Origin: Limiplasma sp958448555
GTDB taxonomy: Bacteria > Bacillota > Clostridia > Christensenellales > Aristaeellaceae
Assembly (NCBI GenBank): GCA_958448555.1
Contig: CAUDEL010000001.1
Span: 1 to 64,000 of the forward strand
Length of the DNA: 64,000 nt
Direction of reading: 5' to 3'
Numbering within the stretch: position 1 is the stretch's first letter; each line of letters begins with the position of its first letter. Below, piece after piece: positions 43,987 to 53,514 of this stretch. Both the position numbers and the translations under genes were made by a program. Under the pieces are notes generated by a model that was not told the DNA's origin, did no database searches, and saw nothing but the letters and a program-made list of their open reading frames with translations.

Positions 43987-45012
43987 TCAGGCCTCGCCCC
44001 GGAGAATCTCCTCCAGGCGCAGCAGCGCGCCCTCGGCGCAGCCGTCCTGGGACAGGCGGCCCTGCTTGATGCGGTATTCGTAATCCATGAGAAAATCATA
44101 TGCCTTTCGCAGGCGCGTTCGCTCGAAGCGGCGCGCCTGCTGCTGCGTGCGCGCCACCGCGAAGGGCGGGATGCCCAGCAGCTGCGCCTGGGCCGCCTGG
44201 GGCGCGCGCTCGTCCAGAAGGCAGCGCATGTGGTAGAGGATGCGGTACTGCCGCAGCAGCATGGAGAGAACCCCCATGCGGTCCTCGCCCGAGCGCAGCA
44301 TGTCCTCAAGGAGCCTGAAGGCCGCGGCGTTGTCGCCCGCCACCTGCGCATCCACCATCTGAAACACCGTGCACTCCGCCGAACGGGTACAGATGAGGTC
44401 GATGTCCTCCGCCGTGACCTCCTCGCGCTCGCCCAGAAAGGCGCGGAGCTTGTCCATCTCCTGGCGCAGCAGCGCCGCGTCGCGGCCCACGGTGAAGACC
44501 AGGCGCGCGGCCGTCTCCCCGTCCAGGCGCTTGCCCATGCGCCGCATGGCCCGGGCGGCCCAGGCGGCGCACTCCGCGTCGCTCATGGGGGAGAAGTCCA
44601 CGATGGCGTTTTGCTTCCTGAGAAAGGCGTAGAGCTTCTTGCGGCCGTCGGCCCTGCCCTTGACGTAGAACACGACGCAGGCCGTGGGGGGGATGCGCCC
44701 GGCGTAGTCCGTGAAGGCGGCGGCCCGGTCCGCGTCCTCGGCCTTGCGGCCCGCGGTCAGGAGCGAGCAGTCCCGCACCACCACCACGCGCCTTTCCGCC
44801 ATGAAGGGAAGCGTCTCGGCGGCGGCGATGAGCTCGTCCGGGCCGGGGTCGGCAAGCTCCGTGAGGTTCATCTGCTCAAGCCCCTCGGGGAGCAGACGCG
44901 CGCACAGACTCTTGAGGGCCTGCTGCTTGATGTACTCCTCCGCGCCCTCAAACAGATAGCAGCCCGCGACCTGTCCGGCCTTGAGCGAATCGAAAAAGGC
45001 GGTATGATTCAC
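43987..45012 (-). CDS. holA: DNA polymerase III delta subunit
   Basis: 341 aa clamp-loader subunit that opens the beta clamp. It starts with GTG overlapping the comEC stop (GTGA). Family features: GCYLFEGAEEYIKQQALKSL at the start, VVVRDCSLL, and C-terminal helical collar with RILYHMRCLLDERAP. comEC-holA is a typical Firmicutes order. Confidence 0.93.
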   Translation of the reverse strand: MNHTAFFDSLKAGQVAGCYLFEGAEEYIKQQALKSLCARLLPEGLEQMNLTELADPGPDELIAAAETLPFMAERRVVVVRDCSLLTAGRKAEDADRAAAFTDYAGRIPPTACVVFYVKGRADGRKKLYAFLRKQNAIVDFSPMSDAECAAWAARAMRRMGKRLDGETAARLVFTVGRDAALLRQEMDKLRAFLGEREEVTAEDIDLICTRSAECTVFQMVDAQVAGDNAAAFRLLEDMLRSGEDRMGVLSMLLRQYRILYHMRCLLDERAPQAAQAQLLGIPPFAVARTQQQARRFERTRLRKAYDFLMDYEYRIKQGRLSQDGCAEGALLRLEEILRGEA

Positions 45013-47333
45013 GGTTCTTCCCTCGCTTTATAGGGTGTGGCGCACAGCGTTTCGCCGCGCAGGGTCAGCGTCACGTCGCCCGAGGCGTCGGTGCGCAGGA
45101 TCTCGGCGCCGCTTTGGCGCAGGCGCGCAAGCGTCTCCTCCGAGGGCAGGGCGCTGTTTGAGCCCGAGCAGCTCACCAGCGCGATGCGCGGGGAAACGGC
45201 GGCGAGAAAGGCTTCGCCCGTGCTGTGGGCGCTTCCGTGGTGCGCGACCTTGAGCACGTCCGCGGGCACAGCGGCGTAGCGCTCGTAGACGCCGGTGAGG
45301 TCGCTGGCGCTGAGGATGCGGTAGGGGCCGAAGGAGACGGCCAGGACCAGGGGCAGGTCGTTTGCGTCCTGGCCGGTGCGCGCGTGCTCCCGCACGGGCC
45401 AGAGGACATCGACGCTCACGGCATCGTAGCCAAGCGCGTCCCCGCAGGCCAGCTCCTCCACGGGCACGCCCTCGCTGCGCAGGCGCGAGAGCAGGGCCAG
45501 CGCCTCCGCGTCCGCCTGCTGGGCCGCGGCGTTGAGGGGAATGTAGGCCTGACGGATGCGGATGCCGGCGTCCAGCAGGTCCGCGACGCCGCCGATGTGA
45601 TCCATGTGCAGATGGGTGATGAACAGCGCGTCCACGTCCCGGCCCTCGGCCAGCAAATAGTCCAGGGCGGGCTGGCCGTCGCTGCCCGCGTCGATGAGCA
45701 GGGTCTGCGCGCCGTCCATGACCAGGGCAGCATCGGCCTGCCCCACATCGAGCTGGATGTAGCGAAGCGCCGCCGGGCGGGAGAGGTACGACCCGCCCAG
45801 CGCGATGAGGACCGTGAGCGCCGCGGCGGCGGCCCTGCGGCGCGGGGAGCCGGGGATGCGGCCCACCAGCAGGGCGCAGGCGACGGCCAGCGCCACGCCC
45901 CACAGCAGGGGCGGGGAGGCCGCGCGCACCGAGGCGCCCGGGAGCCCCGAGAGCAGGGAGACCAGCCACATCAGCAGCTCCGACAGCCGCGCCGCCGTCC
46001 AGCCCAGCGCCTGCCCCAGCACCGGCACGGGGGAGCACAGCAGCGTCACAAAGCTCAGCGGCGTGAGCAGAGCGCCCGCCAGGGGCACCACGAGGAGGTT
46101 GATGAACACGCCATAGAGCGGAAGCTGGTGAAAATACGCGGCCGTGGGCAGGAGCACGCCGAGCTGCGCCGCCAGGGAGAGGAACAGCAGCGAGAGGATT
46201 TTGCGGCCCGTGCGATTGCCAAGCCGCGCGCCCAGGCGCTCCAGCGGCGGCATGAGCAGCGAGATCCCCAGCATGGCCGAGAAGCTCAGCACAAATCCCG
46301 CGGCCCAGGCCTGCAGCGGGTCCGTCGCCAGGACGAACAGCATGGCCGCGGCCAGCGTCGTCAGCCGGTCCGGCCTGCGGGACAGGAGGCGGGAGAGGAG
46401 CGAGAGCAGCAGCATGACCGCCGCGCGGACCGAGGCGGCCGAGAAGCCCGTGAGCGCGCAGTAGCCGCCCAGAAACGCGCCAAGCGCCACAAGCCTGAGC
46501 CCGCGCCTGAGGCGCAGGCGCTCCAGCACGCGAAGCACGAGCCCGCCCAACAGCCCCACGTGCAGGCCCGAGACGCTCATCACATGCGCCACGCCCAGCC
46601 TTTCAAACGCATCGCGCTCCTCCTGGCTCAATCCGTCGCGCTCGCCCAGCAGCAGCGCGACCGCCACGCGGGCGCTCGGCCCCATCACGCCCTCCAGCGC
46701 GCGGGTGAACGCCTGCCTGACGCGGTAGGCGCCGTCGCGCACGGGCGCCGTGGCGGGCGTGTTGAGCACCTCGGGCTCGTCGTAGGAGATGACGCCGAAG
46801 GACAGGCCGCTTTGGCGAAGCCACAGGGCAAAGTCCATGTGCGGCCACCCGGAGCTGCGCTCGGGGAGATAGACGTTGCCCGTCAGGCGCACCTGCGCGC
46901 CGTCAAAGAGCGCGGGCGACGCGCCGCCGTACACGGAGCAGTAGGCCCGCCCCTGCGCGGGCTCGCCATCGAGCGTTATGTCCGAAAGCACGAAGGTCAC
47001 GCGCCCGTCCCTGCGAACGTCCGCGCCGCCGCAGACATATCCCGCCACCGCATACCGGCCGGGCGTGGGCTGGGGCGTCTCAAAGGCCGCCTGGGCACGA
47101 AGCGCGCCCAGGGCAAAGAAGCACAGCGCGAGCGCGAGCCCCGCGCCCGCGCCCAGCCGGCGCAGGATCAGCCCCAGCAGGACCGCCAGCCCCGCCAGCG
47201 CCCACAGCCAGGGGCCGGGCGTCACCTCGAAGGCGCAAAGACAGCCTGCCAGAAACGAAAGAGAGACCATAAGAAGCACGCCGTTGCGCTCCGGGACCAC
47301 CTGCAAAATCAGGCGGTCCCGGATGCGCCGCAT
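45009..47333 (-). CDS. comEC: ComEC/Rec2 DNA-uptake channel
   Basis: 774 aa. N-terminal membrane segments and an OB-like soluble domain (DUF4131 type), central Competence multi-TM domain (MSVSGLHVGLLGGLVLRVLE), then a metallo-beta-lactamase-like domain with THLHMDHIGG (about 570). It would transport single-stranded DNA across the membrane. A short ComEA-like protein is at 23692. Pilus genes are not in the window, so competence remains uncertain. GGAGGTGAAG site. Confidence 0.94.
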   Translation of the reverse strand: MRRIRDRLILQVVPERNGVLLMVSLSFLAGCLCAFEVTPGPWLWALAGLAVLLGLILRRLGAGAGLALALCFFALGALRAQAAFETPQPTPGRYAVAGYVCGGADVRRDGRVTFVLSDITLDGEPAQGRAYCSVYGGASPALFDGAQVRLTGNVYLPERSSGWPHMDFALWLRQSGLSFGVISYDEPEVLNTPATAPVRDGAYRVRQAFTRALEGVMGPSARVAVALLLGERDGLSQEERDAFERLGVAHVMSVSGLHVGLLGGLVLRVLERLRLRRGLRLVALGAFLGGYCALTGFSAASVRAAVMLLLSLLSRLLSRRPDRLTTLAAAMLFVLATDPLQAWAAGFVLSFSAMLGISLLMPPLERLGARLGNRTGRKILSLLFLSLAAQLGVLLPTAAYFHQLPLYGVFINLLVVPLAGALLTPLSFVTLLCSPVPVLGQALGWTAARLSELLMWLVSLLSGLPGASVRAASPPLLWGVALAVACALLVGRIPGSPRRRAAAAALTVLIALGGSYLSRPAALRYIQLDVGQADAALVMDGAQTLLIDAGSDGQPALDYLLAEGRDVDALFITHLHMDHIGGVADLLDAGIRIRQAYIPLNAAAQQADAEALALLSRLRSEGVPVEELACGDALGYDAVSVDVLWPVREHARTGQDANDLPLVLAVSFGPYRILSASDLTGVYERYAAVPADVLKVAHHGSAHSTGEAFLAAVSPRIALVSCSGSNSALPSEETLARLRQSGAEILRTDASGDVTLTLRGETLCATPYKAREEP

Positions 47334-47351
47334 GCGGCTTCACCTCCGCGT

Positions 47352-47828
47352 TCAGGGCTTCTCCAGCAGGCATACCGCGTGCGCGCTGATGCCCAGCTCC
47401 TGCCCCTCAAAGCCCAGTTGCTCGGTCGTGGTGGCCTTCACGCTGACGCGCCCGTCCTCCACGCCCATGGCCCGGGCCAGGCAGGCGCGCATTTGGTCGA
47501 TGTAGGGGCGCAGCTTCGGGCGCTGGGCTACGATGGTCACGTCCACGTTGCCAAGGGCATAGCCCTCGCGGCGAAGCAGGGCGCATACCTCCCTGAGCAG
47601 CCCGATGGAATCCGCGCCGCGGTAGCGCTCGTCGGTGTCGGGAAAGAGCTTGCCGATGTCGCCCAGCGCGGCCGCGCCCAGCAGCGCATCCATGAGGGCG
47701 TGGGTGGCCACGTCGGCGTCGCTGTGCCCCAGCAGGCCCAGCGCGTGCGGCACCTCCACCCCGCAGAGGATGAGCCTGCGGCCCTCCACCAGGCGGTGCA
47801 CGTCCATGCCGTGTCCGATGCGGATCAT
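47352..47828 (-). CDS. ispF: 2-C-methyl-D-erythritol 2,4-cyclodiphosphate synthase
   Basis: 158 aa, standard. Metal ligands in GHGMDVHRL (Asp/His at 8-10), GHSDADV and FPDTDERY; C-terminal KATTTEQLGFEGQ. Step of the MEP isoprenoid route. Overlaps ispD by 4 bases (ATGA), so coupled. Confidence 0.96.
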   Translation of the reverse strand: MIRIGHGMDVHRLVEGRRLILCGVEVPHALGLLGHSDADVATHALMDALLGAAALGDIGKLFPDTDERYRGADSIGLLREVCALLRREGYALGNVDVTIVAQRPKLRPYIDQMRACLARAMGVEDGRVSVKATTTEQLGFEGQELGISAHAVCLLEKP

Positions 47829-48526
47829 CCCATCAACTCCTTTTCGGCCCGCGCGGCCAGGATCAGCTCCGCGAGCATGAGGTCGGTCGGGGTGGTGAGC
47901 TTGAGGTTTTCCCGGCTGCCCTCGCACAGGTAGACCGGCAATCCCGCGTGTTCCAGCAGCGAAGCGTCATCCGTACCCAGAAAGCCGTCCCGGCGCGCGG
48001 CGTCGTGCGCCTGACGGATCAGCTCCACCCGGAACGCCTGCGGCGTCTGCATGGCGTAGAGCGAGGCGCGCTCCGGCGTTTCCAGCACCCGCCCGTCGGG
48101 CGAGGCGCGCTTGATGGTATCGCTCACGGGCACGGACGCGATGCCCGAACCGCGCTTCTCCACCGATTCGATGGCGCGGCGGATGACGTCCTCGGTGACA
48201 AGGGCGCGCGCACCGTCGTGGATGAGCACGCACCCGGCGTCGTCCGGCAGGGCCTCCAGGCCGCAGCGCACCGAGTCCTGGCGCTCCGCGCCGCCGGGCA
48301 CCACGCGCAGCACGAAGCGGTCCAGCCCGCAGCGGGCGATGATCTGGCGCATTTCCTCCAGCTCGGCGGCCGCGGCCACCACCACCGCGCCCGCGCACAG
48401 CGACGTGAACGGCGCGATGGCCCGCACGATGGCGGGGACGCCCCGAAGCGGCAGAAAGACCTTGTTGCGGTCCGCCTCCATGCGCCGGCCGCTGCCCCCG
48501 CCCAAGATGACGGCGTAACTCTTCAC
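47825..48526 (-). CDS. ispD: 2-C-methyl-D-erythritol 4-phosphate cytidylyltransferase
   Basis: 233 aa. GTG start (48526) with GGGAGGAA, one base after the rqcP stop; the longer frame to 48571 is rejected. CTP-binding AVILGGGSGRRMEADRNKVF, IHDGARALV and the nucleotidyltransferase fold end with LTTPTDLMLAE. Precedes ispF. Confidence 0.95.
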   Translation of the reverse strand: MKSYAVILGGGSGRRMEADRNKVFLPLRGVPAIVRAIAPFTSLCAGAVVVAAAAELEEMRQIIARCGLDRFVLRVVPGGAERQDSVRCGLEALPDDAGCVLIHDGARALVTEDVIRRAIESVEKRGSGIASVPVSDTIKRASPDGRVLETPERASLYAMQTPQAFRVELIRQAHDAARRDGFLGTDDASLLEHAGLPVYLCEGSRENLKLTTPTDLMLAELILAARAEKELMG

Positions 48527-48527
48527 G

Positions 48528-48806
48528 TTATTCCTCCCCGCGCTCCATGCGCGTCTGCGCGTCCTCCTCAAGCACCTCGTACATGTCCTGCGCGCCTTCC
48601 TTGCGCACGGTTTCCCTGACGCTGAGGATGCGGTAGCGGCCCACGCGGCTGCCGAAGCGGATCTCCAGCATATCGCCCTCGCGCACCTCCGCGCCGGGCT
48701 TGGCCACCTTGCCGTTGAGCGATACGCGGCCGCCCGAGCAGGCCTCGTTGGCCACGGTGCGGCGCTTGATGATGCGCGATACCTTCAAAAACTTGTCCAG
48801 TCTCAT
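48528..48806 (-). CDS. rqcP: RqcP, S4-domain ribosome quality-control factor
   Basis: 92 aa. S4 domain MRLDKFLKVSRIIKRRTVAN closely matches Bacillus YabO/RqcP, which promotes tRNA translocation during poly-alanine tailing of stalled nascent chains. In Bacillus it follows mazG; here it lies 1.5 kb away beyond HU and the M42 gene. AAAGGAGAAG site. Confidence 0.93.
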   Translation of the reverse strand: MRLDKFLKVSRIIKRRTVANEACSGGRVSLNGKVAKPGAEVREGDMLEIRFGSRVGRYRILSVRETVRKEGAQDMYEVLEEDAQTRMERGEE

Positions 48807-48817
48807 GGCTTCTCCTT

Positions 48818-49846
48818 TCAGGCGGTCACCACGGCCTCCAGAAGCGCGAGGGTGTTTTCCACGCCCTTTCGGTGGCTGCGCTCGTAGCCGTGCGAGGCGT
48901 ACACACCCGCGCCGATGAGCGCAAAGCGCACGTCGCGCCCCGCGCGAAGCGCCGCCCCCGCGTCGCTTCCGTAGGCGGGATAGACGTCCACGGCGTAGTC
49001 GATGCCCTTTGCCCTGGCCAGGGCGATGAGCTCGCCCGTCATCTCGTAGTCATAGGGCCCGGAGGAATCCTTGGCGCAGATGGACACCTGCTGTTCGCGG
49101 CAGCAAAGCCCCTCGCCCACGCAGCCCATGTCCACCACCAAGAGGTCCTCGGTGTCCTCCGGCAGGCCGCAGGACGCGCCATGGCCGACCTCCTCATAGA
49201 CGGAGAAAAACAGCGTGACCTTGCGCCCTAGCCGCACCGAGCCGTCCGACACGCCCCTGGCCAGCGAAAGCAGCATGCCCGCGCTGAGCTTGTCGTCCAG
49301 GAAGCGGCTGCGGATGAAGCCGCTTTCGGTCACGCGGGCGCGGGGGTCGAGGCAGACGATATCGCCCACGGCGATGCCCAGGCGCTCCACGTCCTCGCGG
49401 GAGGCGACCTCCTCGTCCAGGAGGATCTCCAGCGTGGTGTCATCGCGCTTTTCGCTGTCCAGCTCGCGGTTGACGTGCTTGGAGGCGTTTTTAAGCTCCA
49501 CCACGCCGCTATAGCGCCGTCCGTCGCGGGTGAGGATGGTCACGTTCTCCGTCTCCACCGCCTGCAGGGACGGTCCGCCCAGGCAGGTGAAGGCCAGCCG
49601 CCCGTCCGGCTTGACGGCGCGGACCATCAGCCCCAGCGTATCCACGTGCGAGGCCAGCGCGAGCGGCCGCCCCTGACCGCCCAGCGGGCACACCACGCCG
49701 CCCTTGCGCAGCGTGCGCGGCGAGAAGCCCAGCGCCTCGAGCGTCTGGCACAGGGCCTGACTCACCTCGCGGGTACAGCCGGTGGGGCTGGGGATGGAGA
49801 GCAGGCGCAGGGTCTGCTCGATGGCATAGCGGGAATCAAGGCTCAT
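48818..49846 (-). CDS. M42-family metallo-aminopeptidase
   Basis: 342 aa. Di-metal ligands: ALASHVDTLGL (about 62-72), RFLDDKLSAG (about 180-189), VYEEVGHGAS (about 213-222) and YERSHRKGVEN near the C-terminus. A PDZ-like insertion lies at about 75-160. Cytoplasmic tetrahedral peptidases of this type trim N-terminal residues from peptides. First gene of the segment driven by the promoter at 49879-49907. Confidence 0.92.
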   Translation of the reverse strand: MSLDSRYAIEQTLRLLSIPSPTGCTREVSQALCQTLEALGFSPRTLRKGGVVCPLGGQGRPLALASHVDTLGLMVRAVKPDGRLAFTCLGGPSLQAVETENVTILTRDGRRYSGVVELKNASKHVNRELDSEKRDDTTLEILLDEEVASREDVERLGIAVGDIVCLDPRARVTESGFIRSRFLDDKLSAGMLLSLARGVSDGSVRLGRKVTLFFSVYEEVGHGASCGLPEDTEDLLVVDMGCVGEGLCCREQQVSICAKDSSGPYDYEMTGELIALARAKGIDYAVDVYPAYGSDAGAALRAGRDVRFALIGAGVYASHGYERSHRKGVENTLALLEAVVTA

Positions 49847-49878
49847 GGGAAACGACCTCCGAAAAGATGCTTTTTACC

Positions 49879-49907
49879 ATCATACTGCATTTGTCCGCCG
49901 GGGGCAA
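49879..49907 (-). promoter_or_regulatory. Promoter for the M42-rqcP-isp-comEC-holA run
   Basis: Minus strand TTGCCC (49902-49907), 17 bp, TATGAT (49879-49884), 32 bases before the M42 ATG. The rest of 49847-49997 has GC hairpins after hup and an A-run at 49914-49920 that may be a weak hup terminator. Confidence 0.6.
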
Positions 49908-49997
49908 GGGTCAAAAAAAGCGCCGCCGAACAGCCGCTGCAGACTGCCGGGCGACGCGCATACCGCCATCGGTGACGGCGGCTCCGCCAAAAAGAAA

Positions 49998-50273
49998 TTA
50001 CTTGTTGACGCTGTCCTTCAGAGCCTTGCCGGCCTTGAAGACGGGGGCCTTGGAGGCCTCGATGCTGATCTGCTCGCCGGTGCGGGGGTTGCGGGCCACG
50101 CGCGCGGGGCGGCTGCGGACTTCGAAGCCGCCGAAGCCAACGATCTGGACCTTCTCGCCAGCGGCCAGGGTCTCGGTGATGACGTCGGTCACGGCAGCGA
50201 TCGCCTTTTCAGCGTCCTTCTTGGTGAAACCGGTCTTCTTAACGATAGCGGCAGTCAATTCAGCTTTGTTCAC
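49998..50273 (-). CDS. hup: HU-family nucleoid protein
   Basis: 91 aa. NKAELTAAIVKKTGFTKKDA at the start, arm sequence GFGGFEVRSRPARVARNPRTG, C-terminal KAGKALKDSVNK. Binds and bends DNA as a dimer. GTG start with AAAGGAGG. Promoter lies in the 3' end of mazG. Confidence 0.96.
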   Translation of the reverse strand: MNKAELTAAIVKKTGFTKKDAEKAIAAVTDVITETLAAGEKVQIVGFGGFEVRSRPARVARNPRTGEQISIEASKAPVFKAGKALKDSVNK

Positions 50274-50360
50274 AATGAATTACCTCCTTTGATTTTTCCA
50301 TGCATAGCACGGAAGACGGGGTTTCGTTCATGGAAAGCGCGATCTCACGGGGTTTTTGGC

Positions 50361-51812
50361 TCAAACCCTTTGCCCGCCTCGCTTTCCTGTGTTCCAGTAT
50401 ACATCCATTTCCGATAAAGTCAAGTCCTCTATGCATTTTCCCGCCTTTTTTATGGCGTTTTCCATGGCACGGAAGCGGGAAATAAACTTATTTGTGGAAG
50501 CAAACAGGGCAATATCGGGATTCTTGCCACTGAGGCGGCAAACGTTGACCACGGAAAAGAGCAGATCGCCCAGCTCCATCTCCGGGTCCGCGCCGTCGTG
50601 CAGGTTCTGGGCGACCTCGTCGGCCTCCTCGTAGACCTTGGCCAGCGCCTCGGCCGCACCCGCGAAGTCAAAGCCCACCTTGCGCGCCTTGTTTTGCACC
50701 TTGCCGGCGCGAAGCAGGGGCGACAGCCCGGTGGACACGTCCTCCATGGCCTGCGCGTGCGTGGTGATGCCGCGCTGGCGGCGCTTGAGCGCCTCCCAGT
50801 TGTCCAGCACCTGACCGGCCGTGTCGGCCTTTTCGGTGCCGAAGATATGGGTGTGGCGCTCGATCATCTTGTGGCAGATGGCGGTGGTGACGTCGTGTAT
50901 GTCGAACTCGCCGTGCTGGCGCGCCACCTCGGCATGGAACACCACCTGCAAAAGCACGTCGCCCAGCTCGTCGTACATGTGGTCGATGTCGCCGTCGCGC
51001 ACGGCCTGGATGTACTCGTAGCTCTCCTCCAGAAGGCTGGGCAGGAGGCTTTCGTGCGTCTGCTCGCGGTCCCAGGGGCAGCCGTCGGGCGCGCGCAGGC
51101 GCTGCATCACGCGCACCAGGTCGTCCATGTCGTAGCGCGTGCGCCGCTCCATGGGCACGGGGGGCGCGTAGACGGCCGTGAGGTGATCGTAGGCGCCCTG
51201 GCGGTCCAGCTCGTAGAGCGGCACGGAGCGCATGGACAATTCGCCCGTGACCTCGTCCCCGGTGAAGAAGGCCAGCGCCGTCTCCTCGGGCAGAAGGTCC
51301 ATCAGGCGCAGCTTCACGCTCCCGGCGCACTCGCGGCTGTGCATTTCCACCAGCAAAAGCGGCTCCTCGGGCGATACGCGGCTTTGCAAAAACGCCTCCG
51401 CCGCGTACAGCCGCACCCCGGAGGGCGCGCCTTCCACCAGCGAAAGGCACCGGGCGGCATGGCTCACGCCGGGCAGGACCTGCACCTGGACCCCGCGCGG
51501 CTTGAGGCGCTGGAGCTCGGAGACAGTTTCGTCAAAGGCCGCGTCGCTCACGGCGTAGCACACCGGCCCCTCGCCAAGCAGGCTCAGCAGCCTGACCGCC
51601 GCCGCGCGGTTGAAGGTGTCAAAGTCCTCGCACTGGTCATAGAGCGCGTCAAGCGTCTCAAAGGAGACGCCCTCCTTCCTGAGAAACTCCGCCATCGGGT
51701 GACGGCCCGTGCGCAGCACCACCCGCTGATTTTCGTGGAGCGCGCGCTCCACGCCGCGGGTCAGGAAGGCTTCCCCGCCGGTGCCCAGGGTTACGATGGT
51801 CAGGCGGTCCAT
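50361..51812 (-). CDS. mazG: MazG-family pyrophosphohydrolase with N-terminal methylase-like domain (YabN type)
   Basis: 483 aa. N-terminal tetrapyrrole-methylase-like domain (about 1-200, TIVTLGTGGEAFLTRGVERA) followed by two MazG domains (about 225-480: GCPWDREQTHESLLPSLLEE, EEADEVAQNLHDG). Same fused architecture as Bacillus YabN. Hydrolyses nucleoside triphosphates. AAGGAGGAATAG; follows the spoVB-like gene by 3 bases. Confidence 0.94.
   Translation of the reverse strand: MDRLTIVTLGTGGEAFLTRGVERALHENQRVVLRTGRHPMAEFLRKEGVSFETLDALYDQCEDFDTFNRAAAVRLLSLLGEGPVCYAVSDAAFDETVSELQRLKPRGVQVQVLPGVSHAARCLSLVEGAPSGVRLYAAEAFLQSRVSPEEPLLLVEMHSRECAGSVKLRLMDLLPEETALAFFTGDEVTGELSMRSVPLYELDRQGAYDHLTAVYAPPVPMERRTRYDMDDLVRVMQRLRAPDGCPWDREQTHESLLPSLLEESYEYIQAVRDGDIDHMYDELGDVLLQVVFHAEVARQHGEFDIHDVTTAICHKMIERHTHIFGTEKADTAGQVLDNWEALKRRQRGITTHAQAMEDVSTGLSPLLRAGKVQNKARKVGFDFAGAAEALAKVYEEADEVAQNLHDGADPEMELGDLLFSVVNVCRLSGKNPDIALFASTNKFISRFRAMENAIKKAGKCIEDLTLSEMDVYWNTGKRGGQRV
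50396..50423 (-). promoter_or_regulatory. hup promoter inside the 3' end of mazG
   Basis: Minus strand TTGACT (50418-50423), 16 bp, TATACT (50396-50401). It gives hup a leader of about 115 bases. Confidence 0.65.
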
Positions 51813-51815
51813 GGG

Positions 51816-53408
51816 CTATTCCTCCTTCTTTTGTGCCCTGTGCCGCTCAAAGCGCTTGAGCAGGGGGGCCAGGTCCTCGCGCGTGAGCGCGCCGGTGATG
51901 AGCGCAAAGGCGGCATAGGCGGCGATGCCCAGCATGAGCAGCACCAGCGTCCACAGCCGTCCCGAGGGCAGCCAGCGGATGGCCAAAGCCACCACCGCCC
52001 CCATGAGTCCCGCAGCCAGGGCGGGCTTTAGCAGGATGTGGACGAGGTCGAGCTTCATGCCCGTGTATTTGCGCACGTACCACAGGTTGGGCAGCATGCT
52101 GATGGTATAGCAGGACAGGGAGGCGATGGGCGCGCCGTAGATGTTGATCTGCGGCATGCCGATGAGGGTATAGTTGAGGATGACCTTCGCCGCCACGCCC
52201 GCCATGAGCGTGTACATGGGGATGCGCTGCTTGCGCAGACCCTGCAAAATGCCGCTGGTGGACTGCACGACGGTAAAGAGCACGATGGTGAGGCTGGAGA
52301 GGCTGAGCAGCTCGGCGGTCACGCGCAGGGACTCGGGCGTATCAAAATGGTAGATCAGGCTGAGGATCTGGGAGGACAGGAGGCTCATGCCGATGGAGCA
52401 GGGCAGGCCCACCACGAACGACAGCCGCAGCCCCAGCGCGCTCTGACGGCGCATGGTCTTGCCGTCGCCGCGGGCCATGGCGCTGGAGATGGAGGGCACC
52501 AGGCTCATGGCGATGGCCACGGCCAGCGCCGTGGGCACGTTGATAAGGGTGATGACATAGCCGGAGTAGCGGCCGTAGAGGCCCAGGGCAGCCGTGCGCT
52601 CGATGCCCGCGTCCACCAGGCGGTTGAGCAGCAAGCCGCTGTCGATGAAGGAGGCGATGGGCACGATGCAGGCGCCCAGCGTGATGGGGATGCTCAGCGA
52701 AAGCAGCCGCCCCAGCAACGGACGGACCTCAAGGGGCGGCTCGTCCGGGTTTTGGGGCAGGGCCGCAAAGGCAACGCGCCTTTTGCGGTAGATGATATAC
52801 ATGTACAAAAGCGCCACGCCCTCGGCGATGGAGGTGCCCAGAAGCACGCCCGCCGCCGCGTAGGCCACGGAGATGCGCATGCCGAAATAGGCCAGGGGCA
52901 GGGCGACAAAGACCTTGCCGACCTGCTCGATGAGCTGGGAGATGGCGGTGGGCACCATGTTCTGCTGCCCCTGCATGAAGCCGCGCAGGGCCGACATCGT
53001 GCACACCAGCAAAAGCGCGGGCGCGATGGCCACAAAGCCCGGCTGGGTGGACGGGTCGCCCGAGCGCACGGCGAGGGAGGGGCTCATGACCACCATGAGC
53101 AGCATGGCCACAAACCCAAGGCTGGACAAAAGGCACAGCGCGACGTGGAAGATGCGGCGGGCGTTTCGGGGATCGTCCCGGGCGAGGGTGAAGCTGACCA
53201 TGCGGCTGATGGCAACCGGAAGGCCTGCCGAAGAGATGGTGAGCAGCATGTTATAGGTGGGGAAAACCAGCTGGTAGGTGCCCATGCCCTCGTCCCCGAT
53301 GAGCCAGGCCAGCGGGATGCGGTAGAGGGCGCCCACGATTTTGCAGATCAGGCCCACGACGCTGAGAATGGTCATGCCGCTGAGAATGGATTTCTGCGTA
53401 TTGCTCAA
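51816..53408 (-). CDS. SpoVB/YabM-like lipid-linked oligosaccharide flippase (MVF/MOP)
   Basis: 530 aa multi-pass membrane protein of the MVF family, with hydrophobic segments throughout (GMTILSVVGLICKIVGALYR; GLPVAISRMVSF). SpoVB-type proteins flip lipid intermediates for cortex peptidoglycan. TTG start with GGAGG at 7 bases. It lies directly downstream of the spoVT remnant and upstream of mazG, the Bacillus spoVT-yabM-yabN order. Confidence 0.9.
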   Translation of the reverse strand: MSNTQKSILSGMTILSVVGLICKIVGALYRIPLAWLIGDEGMGTYQLVFPTYNMLLTISSAGLPVAISRMVSFTLARDDPRNARRIFHVALCLLSSLGFVAMLLMVVMSPSLAVRSGDPSTQPGFVAIAPALLLVCTMSALRGFMQGQQNMVPTAISQLIEQVGKVFVALPLAYFGMRISVAYAAAGVLLGTSIAEGVALLYMYIIYRKRRVAFAALPQNPDEPPLEVRPLLGRLLSLSIPITLGACIVPIASFIDSGLLLNRLVDAGIERTAALGLYGRYSGYVITLINVPTALAVAIAMSLVPSISSAMARGDGKTMRRQSALGLRLSFVVGLPCSIGMSLLSSQILSLIYHFDTPESLRVTAELLSLSSLTIVLFTVVQSTSGILQGLRKQRIPMYTLMAGVAAKVILNYTLIGMPQINIYGAPIASLSCYTISMLPNLWYVRKYTGMKLDLVHILLKPALAAGLMGAVVALAIRWLPSGRLWTLVLLMLGIAAYAAFALITGALTREDLAPLLKRFERHRAQKKEE

Positions 53409-53467
53409 AAACGAGCCTCCGTAACATGTTTTTCGCGGCGGAATATGGAAAAAACCGCGGCATGCCT

Positions 53468-53496
53468 ATTATAAGCGCATTGCCACGGTTTCGCAA
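53468..53496 (-). promoter_or_regulatory. Promoter for spoVB-like/mazG
   Basis: Minus strand TTGCGA (53491-53496), 17 bp, TATAAT (53468-53473), just after the spoVT stop; it would free this operon from the interrupted upstream gene. Confidence 0.65.
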
Positions 53497-53514
53497 GGTT
53501 ATGATTGCAGGGCG

